A DNA stretch of 8,727 nucleotides from Actinomycetes bacterium. Its GTDB lineage: Bacteria; Actinomycetota; Acidimicrobiia; Acidimicrobiales; UBA8190. This document shows, one piece after another, positions 1 through 8,717 of the stretch. The DNA is taken from the NCBI GenBank assembly GCA_021798135.1, contig JAJZYI010000138.1, forward strand, positions 1-8,727, written 5' to 3'. Under the pieces are notes generated by a model, which worked only from the letters and a program-made list of their open reading frames with translations, was not told the origin of the DNA and ran no database searches. Every line of letters begins with the position of its first letter. The first letter of the stretch is position 1. Made by a program: the position numbers and the translations under genes.

Positions 1-143
1 GCCAGCGCGCGCACCTGCCGCTCCAGGAGGGCCACGCGCTCGGGGAACGGGGCGGTAGGCTCGGAGTTGTCGTCGACGACGCAGCGCTCCGAGGCTGGCC
101 CGGCTCCCCACGCCGGGCCGCCTCGCGTGTGGGGCGCCGTCAC
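1..143 (-). CDS. Start of an unidentified protein, cut by the window edge
   Basis: An open frame begins with GTG at 143-141 and stays open to the window edge, giving 47 residues. The start overlaps the TGA stop of the upstream excisionase-like gene in the arrangement GTGA, a common sign of translational coupling in an operon. The first 30 residues are rich in Gly, Ala and Pro and look disordered. They are followed by PERVALLERQVRAL, a heptad-like amphipathic stretch that could begin a coiled coil. I do not recognise the family. By position (directly after an excisionase-like gene) an integrase or replication protein is possible, but the visible part shows no recombinase motif. The coding call rests on the overlap and on the plausible residue composition near the edge. 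Confidence 0.45.
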   Translation of the reverse strand, partial: MTAPHTRGGPAWGAGPASERCVVDDNSEPTAPFPERVALLERQVRAL

Positions 144-367
144 TTCGTGGCCTCCTCCGACCCTTGCTCCACGCACGGCGAGCCATCGCGAGCGGACTCG
201 CTTCGGAGCCGATCCACGTACTCGACGAGTTCGTCGCGCGGGAAGAAGCGACGATTCCCGACCTTGACTCCTCGAAGTCGGCCGGCCGCCATTTCGGCGT
301 ACAACGCGGTGCGATTGAGGCCCGTCGCCTCGCACGCTTCAGGCAGGCTGAGCATCAGCCGGTCCAT
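140..367 (-). CDS. Excisionase-like helix-turn-helix protein (AlpA/Xis type)
   Basis: This 75-residue protein consists almost entirely of a MerR-like winged helix-turn-helix of the HTH_17/excisionase type. The HTH segment is LSLPEACEATGLNRTALYAE, followed by a short wing with GRLRGVKVGNRRFFPRDEL; the pattern 'K-x-G-x-R-R-F-x-x-x-E-L' is characteristic of the family. The C-terminal 20 residues are polar and probably disordered. Such proteins bind direct repeats near attachment sites and bias integrase toward excision, or act as small transcription regulators. The start is ATG at 367, supported by a strong Shine-Dalgarno sequence. A second gene follows with a 4-base overlap, so the two are probably an operon. 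The nearby orphan tRNA 3' end favours an excisionase role over a housekeeping regulator, but no integrase is visible to confirm this. Confidence 0.75.
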   Translation of the reverse strand: MDRLMLSLPEACEATGLNRTALYAEMAAGRLRGVKVGNRRFFPRDELVEYVDRLRSESARDGSPCVEQGSEEATK

Positions 368-372
368 GAGGG

Positions 373-380
373 ACCTCCCT
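373..380 (-). promoter_or_regulatory. Strong ribosome binding site of the excisionase-like gene
   Basis: On the minus strand the sequence AGGGAGGT lies 5 nt before the ATG at 367. It closely matches the anti-Shine-Dalgarno complement and fixes the start of the small HTH gene. It contrasts with the leaderless-looking start of the divergent gene at 465. Confidence 0.7.
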
Positions 381-385
381 TGACG

Positions 386-407
386 GCGGCGCCCCCATGA
401 GCGCCGC
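386..407. repeat. Inverted repeat in the divergent promoter region
   Basis: GCGGCGC (386-392) and GCGCCGC (401-407) form a perfect 7-bp inverted repeat with an 8-nt spacer. It lies between the start of the excisionase-like gene (367) and the promoter of the divergent gene (about 428-456). There is no T-tract, so a terminator is unlikely. A site for autoregulation by a local regulator is possible but unproven. Confidence 0.35.
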
Positions 408-427
408 TGCGTTCAGCGTGCATCGGT

Positions 428-456
428 TTGGTCCAGTCGGGTGGACCGGTTAGCGT
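428..456 (+). promoter_or_regulatory. Candidate sigma-A promoter for a leaderless transcript
   Basis: TTGGTC (428-433) and TAGCGT (451-456) are separated by 17 nt. The -10 box matches the TANNNT pattern and ends 8 nt before the GTG at 465. Transcription would therefore start at or very near the start codon. No Shine-Dalgarno sequence is visible before 441 or 465. The match at -35 is modest (TTG only). Confidence 0.4.
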
Positions 457-464
457 TACCTACC

Positions 465-1265
465 GTGACATCGCCACGCGTCGGGCCAAAGCCGTCTGCT
501 GACCTCTGGCCGCTTCTGGAAGGTTGGTGGGCGCCTACTGATGTCGTCCTCACGAGCGGCACACTGCGGCGGCGGGATCCGTCGGCGGCGGCCGCTCCCA
601 CAGAGCGCATCGTCGTGCCTCGCCCAGACCTCTTGGAAGGATTCCGGGCCGTCGCTCAAGCCGATGACGACGTGGTGACGGCTTTCGCCCGAACGTGGGG
701 GTTGTTGGGCCTCTGCAACAAGCACGAGATGCCGGCAGCCCATGCCGCGTGCCGACCAGGCAGCGGCGAGCGGGTTGGCGCGTGGCGCCGATGGAGTAGG
801 GCGGCCAGCGCCGTGGTCGCTGTGGCCGAAGCAGTTCAGCGAGGTGTCGGCGTCTCCCAGCAACAGCGCGACGAGCTAGTGGCTGCGCATAGGGCCACCG
901 GCGGCGTTCAACTCAGCCGAGGGTCGTGGCCCCGACGCCCTGACCGCGCTGACAGCCGGATCCTGTCCCGTGAAGTAAACCGCTGGCTTGGCCTCGGACG
1001 CGTCCATCTTCTGTACCGCTGGGGCGCCCGGGATGGCGAGCCCACACTGGCCCTCCAGGCGCGGGACCTGTTTTCCGCGCTGGCGCTGCAACTCGCGTCG
1101 GCCGCAGGAGGTCGAGCGGTGGATCGTGAACCGTTTGGGCGCGTCTGCGCGGGATGCACTACCTGGTTCTTGCCGGACGCTCGGCAGCGGAAGTACTGCG
1201 GCTCGTGCCAGGACGCTGGGATCCCATCTCGCAACCGGCAGCGACGACATCGGGCAGGCACATGA
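465..1265 (+). CDS. Uncharacterised protein with C-terminal four-cysteine zinc-binding motif
   Basis: This 266-residue protein has no recognised enzyme signature. The C-terminus carries a probable zinc-binding module of the form CxxC-x13-CxxC (Cys228, Cys231, Cys245, Cys248), with YC before the last pair and a basic tail (RNRQRRHR). This resembles the zinc fingers of CGNR-type and related actinobacterial hypothetical proteins. The middle has a tryptophan-rich helical segment (FARTWGLLGLC, then AWRRWSRAASAV). It is followed by VNRWLGLGRVHLLYRWG and a helical ALQLASAAGG stretch leading into the finger. No membrane segment or signal peptide is visible. A DNA- or RNA-binding regulatory role is plausible from the finger and basic tail but is inference. 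GTG at 465 is preferred because a TAGCGT box lies 8 nt upstream; GTG at 441 would add eight residues and would overlap that promoter. The gene is divergent from the excisionase-like gene and lies within the suspected mobile element. Confidence 0.7.
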   Translation: MTSPRVGPKPSADLWPLLEGWWAPTDVVLTSGTLRRRDPSAAAAPTERIVVPRPDLLEGFRAVAQADDDVVTAFARTWGLLGLCNKHEMPAAHAACRPGSGERVGAWRRWSRAASAVVAVAEAVQRGVGVSQQQRDELVAAHRATGGVQLSRGSWPRRPDRADSRILSREVNRWLGLGRVHLLYRWGARDGEPTLALQARDLFSALALQLASAAGGRAVDREPFGRVCAGCTTWFLPDARQRKYCGSCQDAGIPSRNRQRRHRAGT

Positions 1266-1269
1266 GCAC

Positions 1270-1291
1270 CGGTCATCGCGCGGTCATCGCG
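1270..1291. repeat. 11-bp perfect tandem repeat near the attachment site
   Basis: CGGTCATCGCG occurs twice back to back (1270-1280 and 1281-1291), just after the stop of the zinc-finger gene and about 95 bp before the tRNA fragment. Its size and place fit arm-type sites for an integrase or excisionase, but no binding protein can be assigned from sequence. Confidence 0.6.
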
Positions 1292-1292
1292 C

Positions 1293-1330
1293 GTCCCGTG
1301 CCGTCGCGGGTAGTCCCATGCCGTCTCGCT
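1293..1330. repeat. Imperfect direct repeat with 20-bp period
   Basis: GTCCCGTGCCGTCGCGG (1293-1309) recurs at 1313-1329 as GTCCCATGCCGTCTCGC, with 14 of 17 positions identical and a 20-bp period. Together with the adjacent 11-bp tandem repeat it makes the stretch before the tRNA fragment repeat-dense. The 20-bp spacing (about two helical turns) would place bound proteins on the same face of the DNA. Confidence 0.5.
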
Positions 1331-1383
1331 GCTATGGCGACCTGCGTGTTTGGACCGGTGGAGTCCGGCTGCGTTTCGCCTGG

Positions 1384-1432
1384 CAGCCTTCACACGGCTG
1401 AGGTCGTGGGTTCGAGTCCCGCAGCGCCCACC
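1384..1432 (+). other. 3' half of tRNA-Val(CAC), probable attachment site
   Basis: This is an orphan tRNA 3' half. The anticodon stem CAGCC/GGCTG (1384-1388/1396-1400) is perfect and encloses the loop TTCACAC with anticodon CAC (1391-1393). The variable loop is AGGTC. The T arm GTGGG-TTCGAGT-CCCGC (1406-1422) pairs fully, with one G-T pair. The acceptor 3' strand AGCGCCC (1423-1429), discriminator A and CC follow; the final A of CCA is not encoded. The 26 bases before it have no D arm and cannot pair with the acceptor strand, which requires GGGCGCT. It is therefore not a functional tRNA gene. Integrative elements often target tRNA 3' ends and leave exactly such a displaced fragment at the distal junction, with the core starting at the anticodon stem. 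The adjacent excisionase-like gene supports this reading. Simple decay of a tRNA gene is the alternative. Confidence 0.75.
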
Positions 1433-1597
1433 GGTTCGGCCCCGCCGGCGGGTCGGTGGCCGCCCGCCTTGCAGTCGGTGCACCTGGCCGTCCTGGGCTG
1501 CGTCCCTGGGCGCAGGGTGGCCGATGCGTGCCCGGCGCCCAGGTCGCGGGACGGGTCCCCCTGGCAGTACGATCGTGGAGCTGGCACGGTCCCGCCT

Positions 1598-1614
1598 GGT
1601 CGGACGATCGGACC
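1598..1614. promoter_or_regulatory. Imperfect palindrome, weak operator candidate
   Basis: GGTCGGACGATCGGACC is a 17-nt imperfect palindrome in which six of eight pairs match. TetR-family operators are usually palindromes of about this size, and a TetR gene begins 270 bp downstream. The distance and the high G+C background make this a weak candidate. Confidence 0.2.
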
Positions 1615-1615
1615 G

Positions 1616-1661
1616 GCGGAGGTCGTCGGTCCGAGGTCGGCGGTGCCCACCGGGTCGGCCC
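1616..1661 (+). repeat. Diverged second copy of the tRNA-Val 3' end
   Basis: These 46 bases align without gaps to 1397-1442, with 37 identities (about 80%) at an offset of 219 bp. The match covers the end of the anticodon stem, the variable loop, T arm, acceptor 3' strand, CC and ten bases beyond the tRNA. The T-arm mismatches break pairing, so it is not functional. Shorter matches (GTGGAG and CGCCTGG) occur upstream of both copies at nearly the same spacing, suggesting the duplication may once have been longer. It may be the relic of an older integration or a tandem tRNA duplicate. Confidence 0.5.
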
Positions 1662-1886
1662 TGGCGCAGGGGCAGGCCCCTGGCGGGTGAGCGGGCGCAG
1701 GCGGGTCCGTCCGGCGGCGTGCGGAGGGGCACCATCGGGCCGGGAACGGGCGCGGGCGGCCGACGGCGCGGGCCCGGGTGCTCGCTCACGGCCCGGTGCC
1801 GTCCTGCCGGCGCGAGCGGGCGCCGCGTGCGGGGCGGTGGGCGGAGCGGTGCTCGGTGGACGAGGCGACGGAGAAGGGCGGAGGGC

Positions 1887-2606
1887 ATGACGGTGGGCGC
1901 GGCGGGCGGTGTCGGCGCCGAGAGCGTGGACGAGCCGGGCGAGGACCCAGGCTTTGCGCGGGGTCGCGCCGGCGAGCGGGGGACGGCGGAGGCGGCCGGT
2001 GGCATGACCGCGCCGCAGGAGCAGTCGCCGCAGCTGGCACGGCTGATGGACGCGGGCCTGCAGCTGTTCGGCACCGCCGGGTACGAGGCCACGACCATCC
2101 GGGCGCTGTGCAGCTCGGCCCGGGTGTCGACCCGTGACTTCTACCGCCACGTCCACGACCGGCCCCACCTCTTCCGGGCGGTGTTCGAGCGCGAGGTGCG
2201 GCGCGTGCTGTCGGCCGTGACCCTGGCGCTCGCGGACCTGCCCCCCGTGGTGGAGGTGCGCACCCGTGCCTGGCTCCAGGAGTGGATGGGGGCGATGGTG
2301 GCGGACCGGCGGCGCTACCGGGTGCTCTACACCGAGGCGGTCGGGGTGAGCGAGGAGCTGGAGCGCCACCGTCGAGCGCTGCTCGCCGCCAGCTGCGAGC
2401 TGGGGATGCGGCAGCTCGAGCTCTGCGCCGCGGCACGCGGCGAGCGCCACCCGGAGCGCCACTACGAGATCCCGGCGATCACCCTGTTCGGGTCGGCCCG
2501 GGAGATGCTGGTCCGGTACATGAGCGGCATGCTCAGCACCTCCGACGTCGACGACCTCGTCGACCAGTACGTCCGGCTGTGCGTGCTCGTCGGCGAGAGC
2601 TGGTGA
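1887..2606 (+). CDS. TetR/AcrR-family transcriptional regulator
   Basis: This 239-residue protein has a typical TetR N-terminal DNA-binding domain at about residues 46-95: LMDAGLQLFGTAGYEATTIR leads into the HTH with ALCSSARVSTRDFYRHV and then the DRPHLFRAVFE helix. The C-terminal half is all helical, as expected for the ligand-binding and dimerisation domain, and contains TRAWLQEWMGAMVADRRRYR and a late GSAREMLVRYMSG helix. Its ligand cannot be predicted. The ATG at 1887 has GAAGGG about 8 nt upstream. The ATG at 2004 would give a more family-typical 200-residue protein and remove a disordered Gly/Ala/Glu-rich 39-residue leader, so the start is uncertain. It converges with metH, from which it is separated by 65 bp, and has no adjacent co-directional target gene. 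A link to methionine or B12 metabolism is not shown. Confidence 0.85.
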   Translation: MTVGAAGGVGAESVDEPGEDPGFARGRAGERGTAEAAGGMTAPQEQSPQLARLMDAGLQLFGTAGYEATTIRALCSSARVSTRDFYRHVHDRPHLFRAVFEREVRRVLSAVTLALADLPPVVEVRTRAWLQEWMGAMVADRRRYRVLYTEAVGVSEELERHRRALLAASCELGMRQLELCAAARGERHPERHYEIPAITLFGSAREMLVRYMSGMLSTSDVDDLVDQYVRLCVLVGESW

Positions 2607-2609
2607 CCG

Positions 2610-2639
2610 CCGCCGCCCCGGCGGCGCCGGCGGCGGGGC
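2610..2639. terminator. G+C-rich hairpin between convergent genes
   Basis: CCGCCGCC (2610-2617) pairs with GGCGGCGG (2629-2636), with alternative overlapping pairings in the same run. It lies in the 65-bp gap between the TetR stop and the metH stop, where a bidirectional terminator is expected. No T-tract is present on either side, so intrinsic termination is uncertain. Confidence 0.35.
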
Positions 2640-2671
2640 GACAGCCCCGGGGTTGACCGGCGCGGCCCGGC

Positions 2672-6229
<3,558 letters not shown>

Positions 6230-6236
6230 GGGCCCC

Positions 6237-6242
6237 ACGGTA
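6237..6242 (-). promoter_or_regulatory. Candidate -10 box for leaderless metH transcript
   Basis: On the minus strand TACCGT ends 7 nt before the metH ATG at 6229. No Shine-Dalgarno sequence is present. The same hexamer occurs twice more in tandem further upstream (6266-6271 and 6281-6286). No good -35 box is seen, so the promoter call is tentative. Confidence 0.35.
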
Positions 6243-6289
6243 CCGTCCCGCCCCGGCCGGGCCGGACGGTACGGGGCCGGACGGTACCG
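6237..6289. repeat. Repeats and CGGTACCG palindromes between metH and pduO
   Basis: GGGCCGGACGGTAC occurs twice (6259-6272 and 6274-6287; 15-bp period). The core ACGGTAC occurs a third time at 6237-6243. Two copies are the perfect 8-bp palindrome CGGTACCG (6238-6245 and 6282-6289), 44 bp apart, close to four helical turns. The array covers the likely metH promoter, so it may be an operator for a dimeric regulator. No known B12 or methionine regulator motif is recognised in it. Confidence 0.5.
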
Positions 6290-6341
6290 GGCCGGGCCGG
6301 GAGGGCGGACGGACGGGTCGGAGGTCGGGGGAGCCGGCCGG

Positions 6342-6347
6342 TAGCAT
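6342..6347 (+). promoter_or_regulatory. Candidate -10 box for leaderless pduO transcript
   Basis: TAGCAT matches TANNNT and ends 6 nt before the ATG at 6354, placing the transcription start at the start codon. No Shine-Dalgarno sequence lies at the usual distance. There is no clear -35 match. Confidence 0.4.
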
Positions 6348-6353
6348 CCGGCC

Positions 6354-7019
6354 ATGGTCCGCATCTACACCAAGACCGGCGACGACGGCACCACCGGGCT
6401 GCTCTACGGCGGCCGGGTGCCGAAGTGGTCGCCAGCGATCGAGGCGAACGGTGCGGTCGACGAGTCGCAGGCGGCACTGGGCGTGGTGCGGGCGGAGGCC
6501 GAGCCGGGGTCCGAGCTGCACGAGCTGGTGACGGCGATCGAGCGGGACCTGTGGGTGCTCATGGCCGAGGTGGCCACCGAGCCGCGCAACCGGCGGAAGC
6601 TGGTGGCGGGCACGACGTCGGTGAGCGAGGCGATGGTCGCTTCGCTCGAGGAGCGCATCGACGGGCTGATGGCGCGGGTGGAGATGCCCGCCGCCTTCGT
6701 GGTGCCGGGCGAGAACCGGGTGTCCGCCCAGCTGGACGTGGCCCGGACGGTGGTGCGGCGGGCGGAGCGGCTGGTGGCGGCCGACCCCCCGGCCCCGGAG
6801 TCGATGGTGGGCACCTACCTGAACCGGCTGTCCGACCTGCTGTGGGCGATGGCCCGGTGGCAGGACGGGGAGCACCGCCTGACGGTGCACCGGCCCCGGC
6901 GGGCGGCTCGGGTGCCGGCGGGCGCGAGCGCGGCCGACGGTGCGCCGGCGGGCACCGGCGGTGCGCCGGCGGGCACCGGCGACGCCGGGGACGACGACGA
7001 GAACGGAGGCGAGGCGTGA
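6354..7019 (+). CDS. pduO: PduO-type ATP:cob(I)alamin adenosyltransferase
   Basis: This enzyme transfers the adenosyl group of ATP to cob(I)alamin, giving adenosylcobalamin in the cytoplasm. The 221-residue protein has the PduO signatures in order: the N-terminal ATP-binding motif YTKTGDDGTTGLLYGG (residues 5-20); NGAVDESQAALG (about 33-44); FVVPGEN and LDVARTVVRRAERLV in the middle; and YLNRLSDLLWAMARW (about 155-169), where a Trp takes the place of the usual Phe. The catalytic core ends near residue 180. An extra tail of about 40 residues follows; it is Ala/Gly/Pro-rich, then acidic, includes an exact 21-bp duplication, and is probably disordered. The gene overlaps the next one by four bases (GTGA). 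It is divergent from metH, a cobalamin-dependent enzyme. Names in use for this family include pduO, cobO-like and MMAB-type; the family assignment is firm. Confidence 0.93.
   Translation: MVRIYTKTGDDGTTGLLYGGRVPKWSPAIEANGAVDESQAALGVVRAEAEPGSELHELVTAIERDLWVLMAEVATEPRNRRKLVAGTTSVSEAMVASLEERIDGLMARVEMPAAFVVPGENRVSAQLDVARTVVRRAERLVAADPPAPESMVGTYLNRLSDLLWAMARWQDGEHRLTVHRPRRAARVPAGASAADGAPAGTGGAPAGTGDAGDDDENGGEA
6939..6980 (+). repeat. Exact 21-bp tandem duplication in the pduO tail
   Basis: Two perfect copies of a 21-bp unit (6939-6959 and 6960-6980) encode GAPAGTG twice. A degenerate relative begins near 6911. The unit keeps the reading frame and lies in the disordered C-terminal tail, outside the catalytic core. 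Confidence 0.85.
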
Positions 7020-8653
7020 CGACGACGGAGGAGCGGGGCCCGGCCATCACGGTCGCGGGCCTGGCCGAAGGGGAGCGGCTGGCGGTGCCTGGGGTGGCGC
7101 CGGCGATGGTGGGCGTGCCCGTGGTCGTCACCGGCGGCGGGGCCGAGCTGGCCGGCGGCCTGCCGGCGCGGGTCTCGGTCGGCGACCAGGTGGTGCCGGT
7201 GGCGTTCGACGCGGCGTGGGCCAGGCGGCAGGGCTTCGCCGGGAAGGTCGGGCAGTCGCTGGTCGTCTCCGCCGGGGCGCCGGCGCCGGCCCTGGTGCTG
7301 CTGGGCATGGGCGACGCCGGCACGGTGGGCCCCGAGGCGGTTCGGCGGGCCGCTGCCGCACTGGTGCGCGCCGCGGGCAGCGGCGACACGGTGGCGCTGG
7401 TGCTGCCGGCCGAGCTGGTCGCAGCGGCCGGGGGGTCGGGTGCGGTGGGCACGGACGAGGCGGTGGCCGCCGGCCGGGTGGGCCGGGCGGCGGCGGAGGG
7501 CGCGGTGCTGGCGTCGTACCGGTTCGACGCCTACCGCAGCGAGGCGCCCGAGCGCCGTCCGGCGTCGGCGGTGGTGCTGGCGACGGCCGGCGACGTCCCG
7601 GGCGAGGCGGTGGCGGCCGGGGTCCGGGTGGGATCCAGGGTGGCGCGGGCGGTGTGGTTCGCGCGCGACCTGGTGAACGAGCCGCCGAGCTCGCTCTCCC
7701 CGGTGCGGCTGGCCGAGGCGGCGGTGGCGGAGCTGGCGGGGTCGCCGGGCGTGGCGGTGGAGGTGTGGGACGAGCGGCGCATCGCCGAGGAGCGCCTGGG
7801 CGGCCTGCTGGGGGTGGCGCGCGGCTCGGCGGAGCCGCCCCGGCTGGTGTGGGCCCGCTACGAGCCGGCGGACCCGGTGGAGGTGGACGGGTCGGTGCCG
7901 CACGTGGTGCTGGTGGGCAAGGGCATCACGTTCGACTCGGGCGGGCTGTCGCTCAAGACGGCGGCGGGCATGACGACGATGAAGACGGACATGAGCGGGG
8001 CGGCGGCGGTGCTGGGCGCGGTGTCGGCGTGCGGCGACCTGGGTGTCGGGGTGCGGGTGACGGCGATCGCCTGCGTGACGGAGAACATGCCGGGCGGCCG
8101 GGCGACCAAGCCCGGCGACGTGCTGCGGGCCCGCAACGGCACGACCATCGAGGTGCTGAACACCGACGCCGAGGGGCGGCTGGTGCTGGCCGACGGCCTG
8201 TCGCTGGCGGCGGAGCTGCAGCCGGACATGGTGGTGGACCTGGCCACGCTGACGGGCGCCTGCGTGGTGGCGCTCGGGTCGCGCATCGCGGGGGTGTTCG
8301 GCAACGACGACGGCGTGGTGGCACGCGTGCGGGCGGCGGCGGACCGGGCGGGCGAGGCCACGTGGCCCCTGCCGCTGCCCGACGAGTACCGCTCGCACAT
8401 CGACTCCGAGGTGGCGGACATCAAGAACGTGGGCAAGAACGGCCAGGCGGGCGCCATCGCCGCGGCGATGTTCCTGGCGCGGTTCGCCGGGTCGACGCCG
8501 TGGGCGCACCTCGACATCGCCGGGCCGGCCCGCAGCGACGAGGACAGCGGCCTGTACGCCAAGGGCGGCACGGGGTTCGGCGTGCGGACGCTGCTGGCGC
8601 TGCTCGAGTCCTACCGGGTGCCGGCCGAGTCGTACGCGCCGACCGCGGGCTGA
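7016..8653 (+). CDS. pepA: Leucyl aminopeptidase (M17 family)
   Basis: This 545-residue cytosolic M17 peptidase removes N-terminal residues from peptides using two metal ions. The C-terminal catalytic domain is clear: GKGITFDSGGLSLK, MKTDMSG, NTDAEGRL and DLATLTGACVVALG. The metal ligands are Lys302, Asp307, Asp325, Asp384 and Glu386, with catalytic Lys314 and Arg388; these spacings are identical to E. coli PepA (Lys270, Asp275, Asp293, Asp352, Glu354, Lys282, Arg356). The N-terminal domain (about 1-190) is Ala/Val/Gly-rich and more variable, as usual in the family. It is about 40 residues longer than E. coli PepA. The start is GTG at 7016, overlapping the pduO stop as GTGA, so translation is probably coupled. 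The link with cobalamin chemistry is positional only; general peptide turnover is the expected role. E. coli PepA also binds DNA, but nothing here shows that. Confidence 0.95.
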   Translation: MTTTEERGPAITVAGLAEGERLAVPGVAPAMVGVPVVVTGGGAELAGGLPARVSVGDQVVPVAFDAAWARRQGFAGKVGQSLVVSAGAPAPALVLLGMGDAGTVGPEAVRRAAAALVRAAGSGDTVALVLPAELVAAAGGSGAVGTDEAVAAGRVGRAAAEGAVLASYRFDAYRSEAPERRPASAVVLATAGDVPGEAVAAGVRVGSRVARAVWFARDLVNEPPSSLSPVRLAEAAVAELAGSPGVAVEVWDERRIAEERLGGLLGVARGSAEPPRLVWARYEPADPVEVDGSVPHVVLVGKGITFDSGGLSLKTAAGMTTMKTDMSGAAAVLGAVSACGDLGVGVRVTAIACVTENMPGGRATKPGDVLRARNGTTIEVLNTDAEGRLVLADGLSLAAELQPDMVVDLATLTGACVVALGSRIAGVFGNDDGVVARVRAAADRAGEATWPLPLPDEYRSHIDSEVADIKNVGKNGQAGAIAAAMFLARFAGSTPWAHLDIAGPARSDEDSGLYAKGGTGFGVRTLLALLESYRVPAESYAPTAG

Positions 8654-8682
8654 GCGGCCGGCCGGCGACCGGGCGCGGAGCT

Positions 8683-8717
8683 GGCGCGGTCGAGCGGCGC
8701 TCCGGCGCGGTCGAGCG
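8683..8717. repeat. 14-bp direct repeat after pepA
   Basis: GGCGCGGTCGAGCG occurs at 8683-8696 and 8704-8717 (21-bp period), with a partial third copy of CGCGGTCG after it. The 74 bases after the pepA stop contain no gene and no clear terminator. Confidence 0.5.

Larger units (their letters stand above)
1..1432. mobile_element. Right end of a probable tRNA-integrated element (partial)
   Basis: This segment is interpreted as the distal end of an integrative element (plasmid-like, ICE or prophage remnant) whose left part lies outside the window. Three things in the sequence support it. An excisionase-like small HTH gene sits near the edge. An orphan 3' half of tRNA-Val occurs at 1384-1432. Sampled lines have lower G+C than the metH-pepA region (about 63% versus 75% on two lines counted by eye). 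Short direct repeats next to the tRNA fragment fit integrase or excisionase arm sites. No integrase is visible; it would have to be left of position 1. The orientation fits, because the tRNA fragment points rightward into chromosomal DNA, as expected when the element inserted upstream of the displaced 3' end. The exact boundary and the element's mobility are inferred. Confidence 0.55.
1433..1886. other. Region without a convincing gene
   Basis: About 450 bases of very G+C-rich DNA lie between the tRNA fragment and the TetR gene. The open frames here are overlapping, low-complexity and show no family signature. The stretch holds the diverged second tRNA-like copy (1616-1661), an imperfect palindrome (1598-1614) and a small hairpin CAGGGG-CAGG-CCCCTG (1667-1682). 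No -35/-10 pair for the TetR gene could be picked with confidence. Confidence 0.5.

Noticed and set aside
1358..1432. A complete tRNA-Val gene
   Set aside because: The bases at 1358-1383 contain no D arm, and the first seven (GTGGAGT) cannot pair with the acceptor strand AGCGCCC.
1540..1566. A third T-arm-like sequence (CAGGTCGCGGGACGGGTCCCC)
   Set aside because: It lacks the TTC of the T loop and aligns poorly outside a few G+C-rich bases, so it is likely chance.
1667..1682. Hairpin CAGGGG-CAGG-CCCCTG as a terminator
   Set aside because: The stem is short, has no T-tract and no gene ends just upstream.
908..2098. A 396-codon minus-strand frame spanning the tRNA fragment
   Set aside because: It is antisense to both the zinc-finger gene and the TetR gene and crosses the attachment site; its composition is that of a shadow frame.
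6230..6353. Cobalamin or SAM riboswitch upstream of metH
   Set aside because: The gap is 124 bp and made of simple G+C-rich repeats; no B12-box-like or SAM-I-like conserved core is visible.
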